Source: Burkholderiaceae bacterium (GTDB lineage: Bacteria; Pseudomonadota; Gammaproteobacteria; Burkholderiales; Burkholderiaceae_C). Taken from it: a stretch of 15,334 bases of DNA. Shown in pieces: positions 11,926 to 15,334 of this stretch; the stretch's first letter is position 1; the number at the start of each line of letters is the position of its first letter. The stretch is taken from the NCBI GenBank assembly GCA_017853735.1, contig JAFMJA010000036.1:1-15334 (forward strand), read 5' to 3'. Position numbers and translations under genes: made by a program. Under the pieces are notes generated by a model, which saw only the letters and a list, made by a program, of their open reading frames with translations, did not search any database and had not been told where the DNA came from.

Positions 11926-14016
11926 TCAGCGCACCCGTTTGAGCAAGACCAGGCTGTGCGCCAACACCTGGCATGTGGCCTGGCTGCTGCCGCTCCAATT
12001 GCTGTGCCCGTGCAGACTGGCGCTATCGAGCACGCCAGCCCAGTCGCCTGCGGGCAAGGCGAAATCCTGGCTCTGCGCGCCGGCGTTGAGCAATAGCATC
12101 AGGGGCGAGGTGGTGCCACCAGCTTGGCCGATCTGGCAGGCCAGGCAGCGGTCATGGATGTCCTGCCAATCGCCAAATTCCATGGGATGGCCATCCGCCC
12201 GGTACCAGGCCAGATCAGCAAGACCATTTGCATCGGCCACACCGTGGTACCAGTGATCGGCAAAGGGTCGCAGCTCCCGGCGGATTCCTAAAACGGTCTG
12301 GGTGAAGCGCAGCAGGTCACTATCCTGCCCTTGCCAATCCAGCCAGGTGGTGGTGTTGTCCTGGCAATAGGGGTTGTTGTTGCCGCCCTGGCTATGACCC
12401 AACTCGTCGCCGGCCAGCAACATCGGGGTGCCTTGCGCGAGCAAGGTGCTGGCCAGCAAGGCACGTTGCAGTCGTTGGCGCAGTTGCTGCACCTCAGGCC
12501 GTGCGCTGGGGCCTTCCTCTCCGGCATTGAAGTTGTGCTCGTGGTGGTGCCCATCCAGGTTGTTCTCGCCATTGGCCAGGTTATGCCGATAGGAGTAACT
12601 GACCAGATCGAGCAGATTGAAGCCATCATGGGCGCACACATAGTTGACCGAGCTGTGCGGCCTGCGGCGCTGGGCCTGGTACAGGTCGGAGGATCCGCAC
12701 AAGCGCATGGCCAACTCACCGCGGCTGATGGACGCTGGTGCCTCAGGCGCGGCCGCAGCCTGCACCCAGTAGCGACGCAAGGTGTCGCGAAACTGGTCGT
12801 TCCACTCGAGCCAGCCGCGTGGAAAGCCGCTCAGCTGGTAGCCTCCGAGCCCGATGTCCCAGGGCTCGGCAATCAGCTTGACGCGGCTGAGCACCGGGTC
12901 TTGGGCCACCGCGGTGAAAAAGGCATTGTGGGCGCTGAACCCATGGTCGTTACGCCCGAGCGCGCTGGCCAGGTCAAAACGAAAGCCATCAACCCGCAGC
13001 TCACTCGCCCAGTAACGCAAACTGTCCATGATCATTTGCAGCACCCGGGGATGGCGCATATTCAGTGAATTGCCGCAACCGCTGAAATTTTTGTAATCGG
13101 CCGGGTCGTGGTCTTCCACCCAGTAATAGCTCAGGTTGTCGAGACCACGAAAACTCAAGCTGGGGCCGTGGGCATCGCTTTCAGCGCTGTGGTTGTAGAC
13201 CACATCCAGAATCACTTCGATGCCAGCCTCATGCAAGGCACGCACCATGGCACGAAATTCTTCAAGTGGCGTCAGACCTTCTGCACCACTGGCCAGCCGT
13301 GGATCGACACAGAAAAAGCCCAGTGTGTTGTATCCCCAGTAATTGCTCAGACCAAGCTTGACCAGGCGTTCCTCGCTGATCCGGTAGTGCACCGGCAGCA
13401 GGCTCACAGCAGTCACACCCAGGGATTGCAAATGGGCAATCGAGGCTGGATGGGCCAAGCCCGCAAAGCTGCCCCGCAATGCGGCAGGCACAGCGGGATT
13501 GCGCTGGGAAAACCCTTTGACATGGCATTCGTACAGCACGGTCTGCGCAAGTGGGATGGACAGTGCTGGCCCGGAGTCCTGCCTGGACAGGGGAGCGCAA
13601 ACCCGAGCCTTGAGCGCGATGCGGGCGTTGTCCTGTGGGTCGGCCTCTTGTGCTGGCGTGCTGGCCCCGTCGAAGTGGGAGCTGTCCCAGACAAATTCCC
13701 CGACGATGTCGCGCGCGTAGGGATCGAGCAGCAGTTTGGCGGGGTTGAAGCGCAGGCCTTGCCCGGGCTGCCAGGGGCCGTGAGCACGCAGGCCATAGAT
13801 CAGACCAGGGCCAGCGCCCGGCAAGTAGCCATGCCAGACATCGCCCTCGCTGCGATGCAGGGCCAGTTGTCCTGTTTCCAACTTGCCCGTCTTGTCGAAC
13901 AGGCACAGCGTCATGGACTGGGCATGCGCGGAAAAGACGGCGAAGTTCACACCCTGGCCGTCATAGTGCGCCCCCAGGGGCCAGGACTTTCCTGGGCGCA
14001 GGCTGATGCCGCTCAT
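11926..14016 (-). CDS. glgX: Glycogen debranching enzyme, isoamylase type, GH13
   Basis: Hydrolyses alpha-1,6 branch links in glycogen limit dextrins. From the chosen start it is 696 aa. An N-terminal CBM48-like domain (GVNFAVFSAHAQSMTLCLFD; RAHGPW) precedes the GH13 barrel: ECHVKGFSQRNP, YWGYNTLGFFCVDPRLA, ILDVVYNHSAES, nucleophile Asp348 (GFRFDLAS), acid/base Glu384 (IAEPWDIG), Asp464 (CAHDGFN), then NGENNLDG and the C-terminal beta domain. The start at 14016 overlaps the glgB stop as ATGA, implying coupled translation; in-frame ATGs at 14025 and 14058 lie within glgB and are less likely. Similar enzymes are called TreX in trehalose clusters, but the glg neighbours favour GlgX. Confidence 0.95.
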   Translation of the reverse strand: MSGISLRPGKSWPLGAHYDGQGVNFAVFSAHAQSMTLCLFDKTGKLETGQLALHRSEGDVWHGYLPGAGPGLIYGLRAHGPWQPGQGLRFNPAKLLLDPYARDIVGEFVWDSSHFDGASTPAQEADPQDNARIALKARVCAPLSRQDSGPALSIPLAQTVLYECHVKGFSQRNPAVPAALRGSFAGLAHPASIAHLQSLGVTAVSLLPVHYRISEERLVKLGLSNYWGYNTLGFFCVDPRLASGAEGLTPLEEFRAMVRALHEAGIEVILDVVYNHSAESDAHGPSLSFRGLDNLSYYWVEDHDPADYKNFSGCGNSLNMRHPRVLQMIMDSLRYWASELRVDGFRFDLASALGRNDHGFSAHNAFFTAVAQDPVLSRVKLIAEPWDIGLGGYQLSGFPRGWLEWNDQFRDTLRRYWVQAAAAPEAPASISRGELAMRLCGSSDLYQAQRRRPHSSVNYVCAHDGFNLLDLVSYSYRHNLANGENNLDGHHHEHNFNAGEEGPSARPEVQQLRQRLQRALLASTLLAQGTPMLLAGDELGHSQGGNNNPYCQDNTTTWLDWQGQDSDLLRFTQTVLGIRRELRPFADHWYHGVADANGLADLAWYRADGHPMEFGDWQDIHDRCLACQIGQAGGTTSPLMLLLNAGAQSQDFALPAGDWAGVLDSASLHGHSNWSGSSQATCQVLAHSLVLLKRVR

Positions 14017-15334
14017 GGCTGCCATGCCAGAAACATGACTGACAGAGGCGGCAGGCACAGGGTGATGGACTGTGCTTGCCGGTGCAGGGGCTTCGCCTGG
14101 CTGAGCACCCGGCCATCGCCCAAGACGACCCCGCTGCCACCGTAACGGCTGTGGTCGGTGTTCAGAACTTCCCGGTAGCTGCCCGCCCGAGGTACCCCCA
14201 GGCGGTAGTCACGCCAGACATTGGGGGTGAAATTGGCGACCACCAGCAGATCTTCCTGGGAGGGCTGGCCGCGTCGCACGAAAGCCAGCACACTGCGCTG
14301 GGCGTCTTCGTGTGACAGCCATTCAAAGCCATCGTGGCTGAAGTCCCGCGCATGCAGGGCTGGCGTGTTTCGGTACAGATGGTTCAGGTCGCGCACCAGA
14401 TTTTGCACGCCGGCATGCCTGGGATCGTCCAGCAGATGCCAATCCAGGCTTTGCTCATGGTTCCACTCGCGAAGCTGGGCAAATTCGCAGCCCATGAAGA
14501 GCAGTTTTTTCCCGGGATGGGCAAACTGGTAACCCAGCAGCGCGCGAACATTGGCAAACTGTTGCCAGCGGTCACCCGGCATTTTGCTCAGTAGTGAGCC
14601 TTTGCCATGCACCACTTCATCGTGCGACAGGGGTAGCACAAAGTTTTCGTTGAAGGCGTAGACCATGCTGAAGGTCAGCTCGCCGTGGTGATGTTGACGG
14701 TAAATGGGGTCGCGTTGCAGGTAGCGCAGGGTGTCGTTCATCCAGCCCATGTTCCATTTGTAGTGAAAACCCAGACCACCGGCATAGGTGGGCTGCGTGA
14801 CGGCAGGAAAGGCTGTGGACTCTTCGGCCAGCGTGATGGCCTGGGCTTGCTCGGCACCGATGATCTCATTGAGTCTTTTCAAAAAAGCAATGGCTTCGAG
14901 GTTTTCACGCCCGCCGTGAATATTGGGTATCCATTGTCCGGGCTCACGGCTGTAGTCGCGGTACAGCAGCGAGGCGACCGCGTCCACCCGCAGCCCGTCC
15001 ACGCCAAAGCGTTCCAACCAGTACAGCGCATTGCCCACCAGAAAGTTGGCCACTTCCTTGCGTCCGAGGTTGTAGATCAGGGTCTCCCAGTCCTGGTGAA
15101 AACCCTCCAGCGGGTTGGCGTACTCGTAGAGCGCGGTGCCATCAAATTGCGCCAGGCCGTGCGGATCGATGGGAAAGTGGGCCGGCACCCAGTCCAGGAT
15201 CAGTCCAATGCCAGCCTGATGGCAGCGCTCGACCAATCGCGCGAAACCTGCCGGCTCGCCAAAGCGGGCCGTCGGCGCATACAGGCCGGTCGGCTGGTAG
15301 CCCCAGGAGCCATCAAATGGGTGCTCACTGATCG
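14013..15334 (-). CDS. glgB: 1,4-alpha-glucan branching enzyme, C-terminal part (5' end outside window)
   Basis: Cuts alpha-1,4 chains and reattaches them through alpha-1,6 links to branch glycogen. The frame is open to the window edge; about 440 C-terminal residues of an expected 630-730 are present, beginning near ISEHPFDGSWGYQPTGLYAPT. GH13 motifs are DWVPAHFP (region I), GLRVDAVASLLYRDYS with nucleophile Asp at 14982-14984, AEESTAFP with catalytic Glu at 14823-14825, and LSHDEVVHGKGSL with Asp at 14619-14621. The C-terminal beta domain follows (DLLVVANFTPNVWRDYRLGVP). The N-terminal CBM48 region is outside the window. It is transcribed leftwards ahead of glgX, overlapping it by 4 bp, opposite in direction to glgC-glgA-malQ. 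Confidence 0.97.
   Translation of the reverse strand, partial: ISEHPFDGSWGYQPTGLYAPTARFGEPAGFARLVERCHQAGIGLILDWVPAHFPIDPHGLAQFDGTALYEYANPLEGFHQDWETLIYNLGRKEVANFLVGNALYWLERFGVDGLRVDAVASLLYRDYSREPGQWIPNIHGGRENLEAIAFLKRLNEIIGAEQAQAITLAEESTAFPAVTQPTYAGGLGFHYKWNMGWMNDTLRYLQRDPIYRQHHHGELTFSMVYAFNENFVLPLSHDEVVHGKGSLLSKMPGDRWQQFANVRALLGYQFAHPGKKLLFMGCEFAQLREWNHEQSLDWHLLDDPRHAGVQNLVRDLNHLYRNTPALHARDFSHDGFEWLSHEDAQRSVLAFVRRGQPSQEDLLVVANFTPNVWRDYRLGVPRAGSYREVLNTDHSRYGGSGVVLGDGRVLSQAKPLHRQAQSITLCLPPLSVMFLAWQP

Noticed and set aside
12331..14145. Long plus-strand frames across glgX (12331-13068, 13108-14145)
   Set aside because: Shadows of glgX and glgB, which show complete GH13 motif sets on the minus strand.

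Overview
The window looks like a chromosomal segment of a betaproteobacterium, most likely order Burkholderiales and close to Comamonadaceae. The basis is protein resemblance from memory (IF3, IHF-alpha, PheS), the gene order, and a fairly GC-rich base composition. No database search was possible. Nothing here looks like a mobile element, CRISPR array, phage or plasmid region.

Left half (1-7334): a translation-factor block read rightwards. It holds the 3' end of thrS, then infC, rpmI (L35), rplT (L20), pheS, pheT, ihfA, a small MerR-like regulator, and a tRNA-Pro(GGG) that ends in a strong intrinsic terminator. This is the classic proteobacterial thrS-infC-rpmI-rplT-pheST-ihfA order. The gaps carry RNA structure. 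There is a UUCG hairpin before infC, which appears to start at AUC. A long folded leader precedes rpmI. Two tandem hairpins, the second terminator-like, lie between rplT and pheS. The stop codon of the MerR-like gene lies inside the tRNA gene.

Middle (7335-7647): a non-coding stretch upstream of glgC. It has a plausible sigma70 promoter, short inverted and direct repeats, and a possible 21-codon upstream ORF with a good ribosome binding site that overlaps the glgC start.

Right half (7648-15334): a glycogen/alpha-glucan cluster in two convergent arms. glgC-glgA-malQ runs rightwards with near-zero or overlapping junctions. glgB (5' end outside the window) and glgX run leftwards with an ATGA overlap. 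malQ and glgX meet tail to tail with only 13 bp between them. GlgC makes ADP-glucose, GlgA polymerises it, GlgB adds alpha-1,6 branches, GlgX debranches, and MalQ rearranges the released maltodextrins. A glycogen phosphorylase is not in the window.

I see no clearly new biological system. The observations worth checking are the cis-regulatory RNA structures, the infC start, the uORF at glgC, the tRNA/CDS overlap and the tRNA T-stem mismatch.
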